Of a stretch of DNA of 64,000 bases, positions 1-8,357 are shown in pieces (the first letter of the stretch is position 1; each line of letters begins with the position of its first letter). The notes beneath the pieces were generated by a model. It saw only the letters and a list, made by a program, of their open reading frames with translations. It was not told where the DNA came from and did not search any database. The stretch spans positions 1 through 64,000 of the forward strand of contig JAZNCH010000062.1 of NCBI GenBank assembly GCA_045587445.1, given 5' to 3'. This stretch comes from RGIG1995 sp045587445. Lineage in GTDB: Bacteria > Bacillota > Clostridia > Oscillospirales > CAG-272. The position numbers and the translations under genes are program-made.

Positions 1-7
1 TAATAAT

Positions 8-541
8 ATGTTGTCAGACAGAGACGATATACAAATTTTTATATTATATATTTTAAATAGCATAGGGTATCCGTTGTCGTATAACGATTTGCATGATATG
101 TCAGTTCAAGACGGATATATAACAAGCTTTGATTTTATTGAGGCTTATGGTGAGCTTTTAGCAAACGGTAATATACGAAAGGAAATCAGTGAGGAACAAA
201 GGTTGGAAATAACCGAAAAGGGTAAGCATATTGCCGAAACTCTCAACGGACGACTTCTTGAAAGTGTAAAAGAACGTGCCATGAAGAGTGCTTTGAGGTT
301 AATTGCGTTTAAAAAAAAGGGTACGAAAATTTCTACCGACGTGAGAGCGTTGCCACGGGGAAAATACGAGCTGAAGTGTACCATAATAGATGAGGGCTTT
401 GAGTTGATGGAGCTGAAATTTGTTTTGGACAACCAAAAGCAGATAGACAGAATGGTGTATAACTTTGACTCGCGTCCCGAGCATATATACAGGGGAATAC
501 TTGCGCTCCTTTCGGGAGAAGTGGATTATTTGTTGGATTGA
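8..541 (+). CDS. DUF4364 family protein
   Basis: This 177-residue protein matches the DUF4364 family of Firmicutes by its overall pattern: an N-terminal winged-helix-like half (about residues 1-75, with an ILNSIGYPLSYNDL-type opening) and a C-terminal alpha/beta half. No catalytic motif is visible. The family is uncharacterised; the N-terminal half suggests a DNA-binding or regulatory role, which is inference. Only seven bases precede the ATG here, so the ribosome site and promoter lie outside the window and an upstream start cannot be excluded. It is followed by a separate promoter for the sigma-factor gene, so the two need not be co-regulated. Confidence 0.7.
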   Translation: MLSDRDDIQIFILYILNSIGYPLSYNDLHDMSVQDGYITSFDFIEAYGELLANGNIRKEISEEQRLEITEKGKHIAETLNGRLLESVKERAMKSALRLIAFKKKGTKISTDVRALPRGKYELKCTIIDEGFELMELKFVLDNQKQIDRMVYNFDSRPEHIYRGILALLSGEVDYLLD

Positions 542-625
542 GTAACATTTTGTAAAATATTACGAAACTTTGTACAATTTTCACTAATATTAAATCTTAA
601 TTGAAGTATATTTGTTAAAAAACTA

Positions 626-653
626 TTGACAAATTTGGATTTAGTGATATAAT
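626..653 (+). promoter_or_regulatory. Sigma-A-type promoter of the SigH-like gene
   Basis: TTGACA at 626-631 and TATAAT at 648-653 are separated by 16 bases. Both hexamers match the vegetative consensus exactly. The expected transcript start is about 30 bases before the GTG start at 687. Confidence 0.75.
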
Positions 654-686
654 GTCAATATGTATCTGTAGGATTAGAGGTAGTTA

Positions 687-1238
687 GTGGATAATAATTT
701 ACTATCACTTATAGAACTTGCACGGTCGGGAGATGAAAATTCGTTTGCTGATTTGACCGTGATGTACAAGCCGTTGATAGAAAGTATGGGTAAGTCATAC
801 GCCGCCAAGTGTGATAATGTTATGTTTACGGAAGATGATTTTGTACAGGAAGCGACTTTGGGATTTTATTCTGCGGTTCAGACTTATAAGACGTCGGAAA
901 AAGTAACATTTGGATTATATGCGAAAATATGTGTGAGAAACAAGCTTGTCTCGCTACTTCGGACAGCGTCGAAAAAGACGAAAATTGCCGATAAAAGCGG
1001 AGATAGACGCAAGGGGTATACAGACCCGGTTTATTCTTTTTTTGACGAGGAAGTTGCTCTGCATATGGAAAAGAGAATTAAAGAGCTTCTGAGTGATTTT
1101 GAATACTCGGTTTTCCGTCTATATATTCAAAATAAGTCGTATAAAGAAATTTCCGAAACACTTGGCAGAACGGTGAAAACGGTTGACAATGCGTTATACA
1201 GAATAAAGACTAAGCTTAAAGGTATTCGTGATCTGTAA
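687..1238 (+). CDS. SigH-like RNA polymerase sigma-70 factor
   Basis: This 183-residue sigma factor has a region-2 core (about residues 20-95; EDDFVQEATLGFYSAVQTY and the FGLYAKICVRNKL helix) and a region-4 helix-turn-helix near the C-terminus (about residues 140-180, YKEISETLGRTVKTVDNAL). The DDFVQEA..GF..A pattern is typical of SigH and Sig30-like factors, which direct stationary-phase and early sporulation transcription in Firmicutes. Translation most likely begins at GTG 687, preceded by AGAGG; no ATG fits. SigH proteins are usually about 210 residues, so this one is short and the exact SigH assignment is less certain than the sigma-70 family. In other genomes sigH often lies near rlmB and the ribosomal genes, and rlmB follows here. 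Confidence 0.82.
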   Translation: MDNNLLSLIELARSGDENSFADLTVMYKPLIESMGKSYAAKCDNVMFTEDDFVQEATLGFYSAVQTYKTSEKVTFGLYAKICVRNKLVSLLRTASKKTKIADKSGDRRKGYTDPVYSFFDEEVALHMEKRIKELLSDFEYSVFRLYIQNKSYKEISETLGRTVKTVDNALYRIKTKLKGIRDL

Positions 1239-1306
1239 GAAATGGTATTAACCCTTAAAATAGGGTATACATATAATCTATCCAAAATTAAAGCGAGGGA
1301 AAAACA

Positions 1307-1585
1307 ATGTACGAAGACAAGAAATTAGTTTGCAAAGAATGTGGACAGGAGTTCATATTTACAGCAGGTGAACAGGAGTTCTACGCTGAAAGAGGATTCC
1401 AGAATGAGCCTCAGAGATGTAAGGCTTGCCGTGATGCAAGAAAGCAGGCTACAAAGGCTAACAGAGAGATGTTCACAACAACTTGTGCAAACTGCGGAAA
1501 AGAAGCTAAGGTTCCTTTCCAGCCCAGCAATGACAGACCCGTGTACTGCAGCGAATGCTTTGCGGCTATGAAGGATCAGCAGTAA
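1307..1585 (+). CDS. Zinc-ribbon domain protein
   Basis: This 92-residue protein carries eight cysteines in CxxC pairs: CKECG at about residue 9, CKACR at about 38, CANCG at about 60 and CSECF at about 81. The pairs should form two zinc ribbons. The N-terminal half resembles the probable zinc-ribbon domain family (zf-trcl) found as small stand-alone proteins in Clostridia. The middle, rich in Lys, Arg and Gln, suggests nucleic-acid contact, which is inference. A clear GAGGG ribosome site precedes the ATG, and an intrinsic terminator follows at 1625, so the gene is probably monocistronic or the last gene after the sigma factor. No experimentally known function. Confidence 0.72.
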   Translation: MYEDKKLVCKECGQEFIFTAGEQEFYAERGFQNEPQRCKACRDARKQATKANREMFTTTCANCGKEAKVPFQPSNDRPVYCSECFAAMKDQQ

Positions 1586-1624
1586 GTCGATTTTTGTTAC
1601 ATAAAAAGATTTATATGTCAGCTT

Positions 1625-1655
1625 AAAAGCTACACTTTTTTGTGTGGCTTTTTTT
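1625..1655 (+). terminator. Intrinsic terminator after the zinc-ribbon gene
   Basis: An 11-bp stem (1625-1635 with 1642-1652, one G-U pair) is followed by a run of T. Confidence 0.8.
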
Positions 1656-1815
1656 CGTTGTCTATTGCTTTTTTATTATAAACTACTTAAAATAAAAGTT
1701 TTTTAAAAAAAATGTGTAAAATGCAAAAAAAATATGTACAAATGAAGTTTTGTGTGTTATAATGTCTATATATAATTAGGTGTATTATATAATTATGCAT
1801 ATGAGGCGTTAATAA

Positions 1816-2601
1816 ATGAAAAATGAAAGAAAGTTTCGCCGTGAAAAAGAGGCGGAGCAGTATGAAGACAGCGCGAACATTACAGCCGGCAGAAACTCGG
1901 TAAGAGAATTGCTTGCTTCGGAAAGAGATATAGACAAAATATTTGTTCAAAAGGGTGAAAGAACAGGCTCTATCACCAGCTTGATTGCAGAAGCAAGAAG
2001 CCGCTCTATTCCGGTAGTCGAATGTGAAAAGGCTAAGCTCGATCGAATTTCCGGCGGAGTTAACCATCAAGGCATTGCGGCATTTGCGGCTGAAAAAGAG
2101 TATTGTACAATAGATGATATAATAAAATTTGCCGAAAGCAAGGGCGAAAAACCGCTTATCGTAATTGCAGATAGAATTGAGGACCCGCATAATTTGGGAG
2201 CACTTATCAGGGCGGCTGAATGCGCGGGAGCTCATGGGTTAATAATACCAAAGAGAAAAGGGGCAATGCTGACTCAGATTGTTTCAAAAGCATCGGCAGG
2301 GGCTATGGAACATATGAGAATAGCAAAGGTTACAAACCTCGCTATGACTGTTGACGATCTCAAAGAAAAAGGACTTTGGATATTTGCTGCGGAAGCGGGC
2401 GGAGAAAAGTTTTACGAACAAGATTTGACGTGCGGCGCGGCAATAATATTGGGGAGCGAAGGCAAGGGCGTAGCAAAGCTGCTGCTTGATAAGTGCGATT
2501 TTATTCTTTCAATACCTATGTACGGTAGGGTTAATTCCTTTAACGTTGCGGCAGCGGGGGCGGTAATACTCTGCGAAGCTGCAAGACAGCGTAACAAATA
2601 A
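1816..2601 (+). CDS. rlmB: 23S rRNA (guanosine-2'-O-)-methyltransferase, RlmB/TrmH group 3
   Basis: This is a SPOUT-class 2'-O-methyltransferase of 261 residues that uses S-adenosylmethionine to methylate a ribose in 23S rRNA (G2251 in E. coli). Residues about 25-105 form the TrmH substrate-binding domain (AGRNSVRELLAS). Residues about 115-260 carry the SPOUT knot motifs: DPHNLGALIRAAECAG (motif 1), ILGSEGKG (motif 2) and IPMYGRVNSFNVAAAGAVIL (motif 3). The length is normal for the family. The ATG at 1816 follows GAGGCG at normal distance. A TATAAT lies about 50 bases upstream. The downstream P-type-ATPase-like gene begins 43 bases later and may be co-transcribed. Confidence 0.93.
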   Translation: MKNERKFRREKEAEQYEDSANITAGRNSVRELLASERDIDKIFVQKGERTGSITSLIAEARSRSIPVVECEKAKLDRISGGVNHQGIAAFAAEKEYCTIDDIIKFAESKGEKPLIVIADRIEDPHNLGALIRAAECAGAHGLIIPKRKGAMLTQIVSKASAGAMEHMRIAKVTNLAMTVDDLKEKGLWIFAAEAGGEKFYEQDLTCGAAIILGSEGKGVAKLLLDKCDFILSIPMYGRVNSFNVAAAGAVILCEAARQRNK

Positions 2602-2644
2602 AGTTAGGACTGAAATGAGAAATCAGATATAGGGGTAAGGGAAA

Positions 2645-5329
2645 ATGGATAACGAAAAGATTAAAGGTGCTGAATTGAATACTCCAAAAGAGGAAGATTT
2701 AGGGGATACTACACCCATAACGGCAGACGATCTTATTAAAAGACTTAAATCCAATTTGAAGCAGAATCCTAATCTTCAAGGGGAAGATATATTTGAAAAT
2801 GATGCAGAAGAAGTTATAGGTGAGCAGGTTGACGAGCTTTTGACAGAAGATGCTGAAGAAGTATCCGAAGAGACTGCTGGTTTGGCAGAACCCGAAGTGG
2901 AAGATATAAAAAAGATTCTTTCGCTTGAAGAAGCGGCAGAGCTTGTACAACCCGAAAAAAAGGAAAAGAGAGCTTCCGTTACAGAGTCTATAAAGAGCAT
3001 TATAGCTGCTATGCGTGCAGAGGAAAAGAATGAAGTTAACTCTGAAGACGCTGTTGAGGTAAATGGTGAAGAAGCGGTTGATGCGGAAGAAACTATTGAA
3101 ATTGTTCCTGAGACGGAAATTGCAGAGCCGATTGCTGAAAAAGAGTATTCTGTAATTATTGAAAATTCCTCGGACAAAACAAACGTCTTTAATCCAAGCG
3201 ACATAAAAAAAGGTAAAAAGACAAAGAAGAATGAAAAGCTCTTTGAAGAAAGCGAATCTCCTGCGGTTGCTGAGGCAGAGCAGTTGACTTTCAGTATGAC
3301 TGAAGAAGACCTTCAGAAGAGTATTGAAGAAGCTGAAGCTTTTATTTTTGACAGAGAGCATATTGATAATCCCGAAGAGGTAATAAACGATTTATCAAAC
3401 GTACCCGAAGAGAATATTCTTTCTGCTCCTGAGACCAAAAATGAAGAATATGACCAGACTGACCTCTGGATTGCTTCTGCTTTCGGAGACGAAGATGAAC
3501 TCAAAGAAAAGTTTGGCGAAGAAGAAGCTCAGAAGATAGAAACTCAGCTCGATATTGACGTTCAGGAATATCTTAAAGCTGAAAAGAAAGACGTAAAGAA
3601 CGTTAAAATAGAAGAAGAATACGTTGACCCCTCTCAGAAAAAAGAAATATTCGCTTCATACAGACGTGAGCATAAGTTTGGTCTTATGAAGATTATTGGT
3701 TGCTTTATTGTTTTGCTTGTTGCTTTGATTTTTGAAAACATTACAGGTTTCGGCGGAACTCTTCCCGGTGCTTTAAATCAGCAGAATTATCCTGTAGTAT
3801 ATATCCTTGCAAGTCTTCAGTTGTTAGTACTTGCGAGTGCTATTGCTTGGGACGAAATTTACAAGGGTATTAAGGCTCTGTTGGCAATGCAGCCGTTGCC
3901 CGAAAGTATAACTGCAGTTGTTGCGGTTATGTCTGCGGTATATCACATTGCTCATTGTTTTATATCCGAAACTGACCCCTCTGTTGCTCTTTACGTATTC
4001 CCCGCAATACTTTGTATCTTTGTAACTCTTGTTTGTGATTTCTTTAATCTCAGAAGAGAAATATACAGCTTTAACATAGTTGCTTCAAAGCGTATTAAAT
4101 ATACCATAACTACCGTAGAAAACGAGAGCGCAGGCCTCGAAAACGAAGCTTTTGGCGAATACTTGTCCGAAGAAGACGACATATCTATGTTCAGAATAGG
4201 CAAGACTTCGTTTGTAAAAGGCTTCTACGAAAGAATGAACTCCTATTCAAAAAACAACTCGATTATAACCATTCTTCTTTCGGTTTCGGTAGCTTTAGGG
4301 CTGATATTCTTTATACTATCTACCGTTGTTCATGACGTTAAGTCTGCATTTTCGTTCGGTTACCTTGCGTTTGCAATTTCAATGCCTTGTTGTGCTATTC
4401 TTGCATTTAGTTTGCCTTTCTACAGAGCATCAAAAAAGGCGTTTGACGACGACAGTGCTATTATTGGCAACGTATCTTTGGACGAATATTCACGTGCAAA
4501 TACACTTTCATTTGACGATAAAGACGTATTCCCCTCTTACGGTGTAAAAGTTAAGAGTATTAAGGTTTACGGCGACAGCAGAATTGATAAGATTCTTTAT
4601 AATTCTGCAAGTGTGTTTAAGCTAATCAGCGGTCCTTTGGCAGACGTTTTTGATACGGCAACACACGAGCTTGGCAATTCCGAGAACGTTGAAATTATCG
4701 AAATTGCAAAGGACGGAATAGAGTCGCTTATTGACGGTCAGCACGTTTTTATCGGAAAGACATCTTATCTTGTTGAAAAGGGTTACGTTCCTATGACCGA
4801 GCCAGATGACGATATGCTTGAAACAAGCGGTGAAGCAAGTATAATGTATATGGTATGCGACGACGTTGTTTCGGCAAAAATGTACGTACAGTATACAATT
4901 GACCCCGACTTTGAATTTGCTTTAAGAAGACTTTATAAAGCGGGAATTTGTATTGGAATTAAAACGTTTGACCCCAACGTTGACGACAAGCTTCTCGGAA
5001 GCAAGGTTAAGATAACCAAATATCCCGTAAGAATATTGCGTTGCAAGACTCTTGAAGAGGCTTCTGCACCTCAGGATGAAGCTAACAGTGGTATAGTTTC
5101 AAAGAGTGGTCCAAGGTCATTGCTCAATGCGTTTGTACTTTGCTCCAAGGTTCTCTATGCGAACAGAACTAACGTTGCTGTAAAGATTCTTTCGGTTGCA
5201 TTCAGTGTATTGCTTATGGCGTTCTTGCTTGTGTTTGGTAAGATAACGTCGATTCCCTCAATATACGTTGTACTTTATCAGTTGTTCTGGATGGTTCCCG
5301 TATACTTGATTTCAAAATTTTATGTATAA
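2645..5329 (+). CDS. Large membrane protein resembling a degenerate P1B-type ATPase with an acidic N-terminal extension
   Basis: Residues 1 to about 335 of this 894-residue protein are very acidic (Glu/Asp-rich) and probably cytoplasmic. Eight hydrophobic segments follow in the order expected for P1B metal ATPases: four between about residues 345 and 470, two between about 540 and 600, a soluble block of about 230 residues, and two at the C-terminus. Segment six contains MPCC (580-583), where copper ATPases have the CPC motif. The phosphorylation site DKTGT appears to be replaced by DKDVF (625-629), the TGD motif by TFDP (774-777), and no TGES or GDGxND motif is seen. The soluble block still reads like nucleotide- and P-domain sequence (GIESLIDGQHVFIGKTSYL). 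It is therefore probably not a working pump. RBS AGGGG precedes ATG 2645. Role unknown. Confidence 0.6.
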   Translation: MDNEKIKGAELNTPKEEDLGDTTPITADDLIKRLKSNLKQNPNLQGEDIFENDAEEVIGEQVDELLTEDAEEVSEETAGLAEPEVEDIKKILSLEEAAELVQPEKKEKRASVTESIKSIIAAMRAEEKNEVNSEDAVEVNGEEAVDAEETIEIVPETEIAEPIAEKEYSVIIENSSDKTNVFNPSDIKKGKKTKKNEKLFEESESPAVAEAEQLTFSMTEEDLQKSIEEAEAFIFDREHIDNPEEVINDLSNVPEENILSAPETKNEEYDQTDLWIASAFGDEDELKEKFGEEEAQKIETQLDIDVQEYLKAEKKDVKNVKIEEEYVDPSQKKEIFASYRREHKFGLMKIIGCFIVLLVALIFENITGFGGTLPGALNQQNYPVVYILASLQLLVLASAIAWDEIYKGIKALLAMQPLPESITAVVAVMSAVYHIAHCFISETDPSVALYVFPAILCIFVTLVCDFFNLRREIYSFNIVASKRIKYTITTVENESAGLENEAFGEYLSEEDDISMFRIGKTSFVKGFYERMNSYSKNNSIITILLSVSVALGLIFFILSTVVHDVKSAFSFGYLAFAISMPCCAILAFSLPFYRASKKAFDDDSAIIGNVSLDEYSRANTLSFDDKDVFPSYGVKVKSIKVYGDSRIDKILYNSASVFKLISGPLADVFDTATHELGNSENVEIIEIAKDGIESLIDGQHVFIGKTSYLVEKGYVPMTEPDDDMLETSGEASIMYMVCDDVVSAKMYVQYTIDPDFEFALRRLYKAGICIGIKTFDPNVDDKLLGSKVKITKYPVRILRCKTLEEASAPQDEANSGIVSKSGPRSLLNAFVLCSKVLYANRTNVAVKILSVAFSVLLMAFLLVFGKITSIPSIYVVLYQLFWMVPVYLISKFYV

Positions 5330-5398
5330 AACAGAGGGGCAGCTTCAGTGATGCGAGGCGGAATGGTAGCGAATTAACAAGACCTTTTTGTCTCGCCC

Positions 5399-5445
5399 TC
5401 TCAGTCGCCGCCCCCGGCGACAGCTCCCCCCAAAGGGGGAGCCTT
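5399..5445. repeat. Palindromic intergenic repeat (GTCGCC/GGCGAC plus CTCCCCC/GGGGGAG)
   Basis: Two adjacent palindromes, GTCGCC-GCCCCC-GGCGAC and GCTCCCCCC-AAA-GGGGGAGC, lie between the ATPase-like gene and the radical-SAM gene. Related copies of the CTCCCCC-palindrome occur at 55665-55710, 56173-56222 and 56334-56449. There is no T-tract, so it is a REP-like dispersed repeat more than a terminator. Confidence 0.6.
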
Positions 5446-5482
5446 ATTAATTTGGTGAACGTGTGTTTTTTCGGAGGAAAAA

Positions 5483-7330
5483 ATGAATTTAGAAAATATA
5501 TTGACTAAAGTTATGAAGCCCGGAAGATATATAGGCGGTGAGTATGGGCAGACAATTAAGGATAAAGCTAAAGTAAAAACAAGATTTGCCTTTTGTTTTC
5601 CCGATTCATACGAGATAGGTATGTCAAATTTGGGTATCCGCATTCTCTACGGCGTTTTGAATAATATTGAAGACGTTTGGTGTGAAAGGGTATATGCTCC
5701 TTGGGAGGATATGGAAGCAGAAATGCGCAAAAACAATATTCCTCTTTGGGCGGTCGAAAGCGGAGATAAATTGCTTGATTTCGATTTTGTCGGCTTTACT
5801 TTGCAGTATGAGCTTTGTTATTCAAACGTTTTGAATATGCTTGATTTGGCAAATATTCCCCTTTTGTCAAAGGACAGAGACGATAGTATGCCTATAGTTA
5901 TAGGCGGTGGTCCTTGCTCTTATAACGCAGAGCCTATTGCAGACTTTTTTGACCTTTTCTTTATAGGCGAGGGCGAAGAAGCTGTATGCGAAATCGTGGC
6001 TCTCCATAAGGAAATGAAAGAAAAGGGTACATATACGAGAAAAGCCTTTTTGCATGAAGCGGCAAAGATAGAGGGCTTTTACGTTCCGTCTCTTTATGAC
6101 GTAACCTATAACGAAGATGGTACAGTTAAGGCGTATACTCCGAAATATGATGATATACCTACAAAGATTCGCAAGAGAATTATAAAAGACCTCGACAACG
6201 TGTATTTCCCCGATAAGCTCGTAATGCCTTATATTGAGACGGTTCACGACAGAACTATGATAGAGGTATATCGTGGCTGTATAAGAGGCTGCCGATTCTG
6301 TCAGGCGGGTATGATTTACCGACCCATAAGGGAAAAATCACCTGAAGTTTTGAATAAACAGGCGAAGTGTCTGTTTGAAAATACGGGATATGACGAAATA
6401 TCCCTCGTTTCACTCAGTATAAGCGACTATTCGAAGATAAATGAGCTTACAGATGATTTGCTGAAATGGACAGACGAAAATATGGTCAGCCTTTCGTTGC
6501 CAAGTCTTAGAGCCGATAGCTTTACGAAAGAGCTTATGGACAAGATTTCGACTGTCAGAACGGGCGGAATTACCTTTGCACCCGAGGCTGGAACGCAGAG
6601 ACTCCGCGACGCTATAAATAAAAATCTTTACGAAGAAGATTTGTTAAAAGCTTGCGACGTTGCATTTAAGGCGGGTAAGACGCAAGTTAAGCTGTATTTT
6701 ATGATGGGGCTGCCTACAGAGGAAAAAGAAGACCTTGACGGAATACATGCGTTGGCGAAGAGGGTTGTTGATACGTTCTACGCTAACCCTGACAGACCTA
6801 AGGGCAAGTCGCCTAAGGTTACTATAAGCACGGCTTGTTTTATACCAAAGCCTTTTACTGCTTTTCAATGGGAAAAGCAAGAGGATATGGAAACCTTGCT
6901 TGAAAAACAGCAGTATATTCTCAGTACCATAACCGACAGAAAGGTTAAGTTTAACTACCACGACGCGAAGGTATCAAGACTTGAGGCTGTGTTTGCAAGG
7001 GGCGACAGAAAGCTCTGTAAAGTTATGCTTGAAGGTCATAAGGCGGGTTTGAAATTTGACGCTTGGGACGAATATTTTGACTATGAAAAATGGATGAGCG
7101 TGTTTGAAAAATGCGGTATTGACCCTGCTTACTATGCAAACCGCGAATTCGGTAAAGATGAGATTTTGCCTTGGGATATAATTGATATTGGTGTAACCAA
7201 GGAATTCCTTCTCCGCGAAAACCAAAAAGCACACGAGTCAAAAACGACGCCTAACTGCCGTGAAAAATGCTCGGCTTGCGGTGCTAATTGCTTAGGGGGT
7301 GAAAAGACGTGGTGCAACCAAAAACATTAA
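5483..7330 (+). CDS. B12-binding-domain radical SAM protein, TIGR03960 family
   Basis: This 615-residue protein has an N-terminal Rossmann-like B12-binding-type region (about residues 25-190; FCFPDSYEIGMSNLGIRILY and PIVIGGGPCSYNAEP) and a radical SAM core (about 250-480) with CIRGCRFC, the CxxxCxxC cluster motif that binds a 4Fe-4S cluster and S-adenosylmethionine. The C-terminus has further cysteines (CREKCSACGANCLGG). The family is conserved in Clostridia but its substrate is unknown. RBS CGGAGG precedes ATG 5483. It overlaps the following DUF2344 gene by 22 bases, and the two families are nearly always adjacent or fused, which implies a joint function. In many relatives an RNase G gene follows; it does not here. 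Confidence 0.88.
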   Translation: MNLENILTKVMKPGRYIGGEYGQTIKDKAKVKTRFAFCFPDSYEIGMSNLGIRILYGVLNNIEDVWCERVYAPWEDMEAEMRKNNIPLWAVESGDKLLDFDFVGFTLQYELCYSNVLNMLDLANIPLLSKDRDDSMPIVIGGGPCSYNAEPIADFFDLFFIGEGEEAVCEIVALHKEMKEKGTYTRKAFLHEAAKIEGFYVPSLYDVTYNEDGTVKAYTPKYDDIPTKIRKRIIKDLDNVYFPDKLVMPYIETVHDRTMIEVYRGCIRGCRFCQAGMIYRPIREKSPEVLNKQAKCLFENTGYDEISLVSLSISDYSKINELTDDLLKWTDENMVSLSLPSLRADSFTKELMDKISTVRTGGITFAPEAGTQRLRDAINKNLYEEDLLKACDVAFKAGKTQVKLYFMMGLPTEEKEDLDGIHALAKRVVDTFYANPDRPKGKSPKVTISTACFIPKPFTAFQWEKQEDMETLLEKQQYILSTITDRKVKFNYHDAKVSRLEAVFARGDRKLCKVMLEGHKAGLKFDAWDEYFDYEKWMSVFEKCGIDPAYYANREFGKDEILPWDIIDIGVTKEFLLRENQKAHESKTTPNCREKCSACGANCLGGEKTWCNQKH

Positions 7331-7971
7331 GAGTGTTGTTTGAAAAAACAGGGAAATTGCAGTATATTTCTCACCTTGACTTGCTTCGCACTATGCAGAC
7401 GGCACTCCGCAGAGCAAAGGTTAAGATGATGTATTCGGAGGGCTTTAATCCACATATGAAAATAAACTTTGCACTCCCCCTTTCTATCGGTATAGAGAGT
7501 GTGTACGAGTTTATGGATATAAAGACCGACGGAAACGTTAAGTGTGAAGACGTTAAGGAGAATTTGGGTAAGAATTTGCCCGACGATATGAAAATTATCG
7601 AGGTGTATGAGGCAGAGTCCAAATTTACGGATATAAAATATGCTGCATATACGATATATCTTGATTATGGCGAGGAATCGGAAAAGGCGGCAGAGATTGG
7701 TAAAAGAATATTTAATAATCCCCTTGTTGTAACCAAAAAGACGAAAAAGGGGGAAAGAGATATTGATATTCAGCCGATGATACACGGTGTTGACGTTTCT
7801 TTTGAATATGGCTGTGTGCTTGTGAAGTGCGTACTTTGTGCTGATAGCGAAAATTATCTTAATCCTTTTTATCTTACAGGGGCTTTGGATAAAGAAATGG
7901 GCTTTGAGGCTATACACAGAAAAGTTCTTCGTACGGGCGCATATTTTGCCGATGATAAAATATTCAAATAA
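7309..7971 (+). CDS. TIGR03936 / DUF2344 radical-SAM-associated protein
   Basis: This 220-residue protein opens with the DUF2344 hallmark: a beta strand, ISHLDLLRTMQTALRRA, and FNPHMKINFALPLSIGIES. It is the usual partner of the preceding TIGR03960 radical SAM enzyme; in some species both are one polypeptide. The start is GTG at 7309 or 7312, both inside the upstream gene and preceded by AGGGGG. The tight overlap suggests translational coupling. The biochemical role is unknown; tRNA or ribosome modification has been suggested only from gene neighbourhood. No terminator lies immediately behind it, but one occurs at 8100. Confidence 0.85.
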   Translation: MVQPKTLRVLFEKTGKLQYISHLDLLRTMQTALRRAKVKMMYSEGFNPHMKINFALPLSIGIESVYEFMDIKTDGNVKCEDVKENLGKNLPDDMKIIEVYEAESKFTDIKYAAYTIYLDYGEESEKAAEIGKRIFNNPLVVTKKTKKGERDIDIQPMIHGVDVSFEYGCVLVKCVLCADSENYLNPFYLTGALDKEMGFEAIHRKVLRTGAYFADDKIFK

Positions 7972-8010
7972 ATTTCGCACAAACTAACGTTATAATTAAA
8001 AGTTTTGATG

Positions 8011-8157
8011 GAGTCAAGAGGGCACTTTTTCAAAAGTGCGCCTCTTGTCAAGGGTTCGGGAGCGAAGCTCCTGACTGATCGTTGCTTCTTTAAAAAAATC
8101 TTGCGTAAGCAAGTTTTTTTCTTTTTTTCATACTTTCTTTCCTTTAAAAAAGTAAGT
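8011..8157. repeat. Intergenic hairpin cluster before the pyr operon, including a terminator at 8100-8120
   Basis: The stretch between the DUF2344 gene and the pyr promoter holds an AAGAGG..GCACTTTT / AAAAGTGC..CCTCTT stem, a GGAGC-GAA-GCTCC hairpin, and CTTGC-GTAA-GCAAG followed by seven T (8100-8120), a good intrinsic terminator. It ends with the ACTTTCTTTCC...AAGTAAG element, which also occurs at about 40465-40508 and 48195-48223. No coding sequence is convincing. Confidence 0.55.
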
Positions 8158-8213
8158 TGTTATAATTGCACTATTTTTGTAATAAAAAAATGTCAAATTT
8201 GAGATATTGCTTA

Positions 8214-8242
8214 TTGACTAAAGGGAATGTATGTGTTATAAT
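8214..8242 (+). promoter_or_regulatory. Promoter of the pyr operon
   Basis: TTGACT at 8214-8219 and TATAAT at 8237-8242 have 17-base spacing. The predicted start is near 8248, giving a leader of about 110 bases before pyrC. Confidence 0.8.
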
Positions 8243-8271
8243 AGATTAGATATGAATAAGTAAAGCATATC

Positions 8272-8340
8272 GACATGGTTTCGATTACTTTTACATAACG
8301 CTAAAACTATGTCAACCTTGCTTTGCAAGGTTGATTTTTT
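8272..8340 (+). promoter_or_regulatory. pyr leader with intrinsic terminator (candidate transcription attenuator)
   Basis: Downstream of the pyr promoter, GACATGGTTT (8272-8281) can pair with AAACTATGTC (8304-8313). Directly adjoining is a 9-bp stem, CAACCTTGC (8313-8321) with GCAAGGTTG (8325-8333), followed by A and six T (8335-8340). This is a canonical intrinsic terminator between promoter and first gene, ending 17 bases before the pyrC start. That placement fits attenuation of the operon. I see no PyrR-binding consensus (ARUCCNGNGAGGYU), and pyrR is not in the window. The sensing mechanism is unknown; the two stems share only one base, so an exclusive antiterminator is not obvious. Confidence 0.65.
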
Positions 8341-8357
8341 GAAAAGGATATTAACAA

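Noticed and set aside
8005..8202. A 65-codon gene between the DUF2344 and pyrC genes
   Set aside because: It runs through several hairpins and a terminator and has low-complexity translation.
8248..8357. PyrR-binding attenuator in the pyr leader
   Set aside because: The PyrR consensus loop was not found; the terminator itself is accepted as a separate feature.
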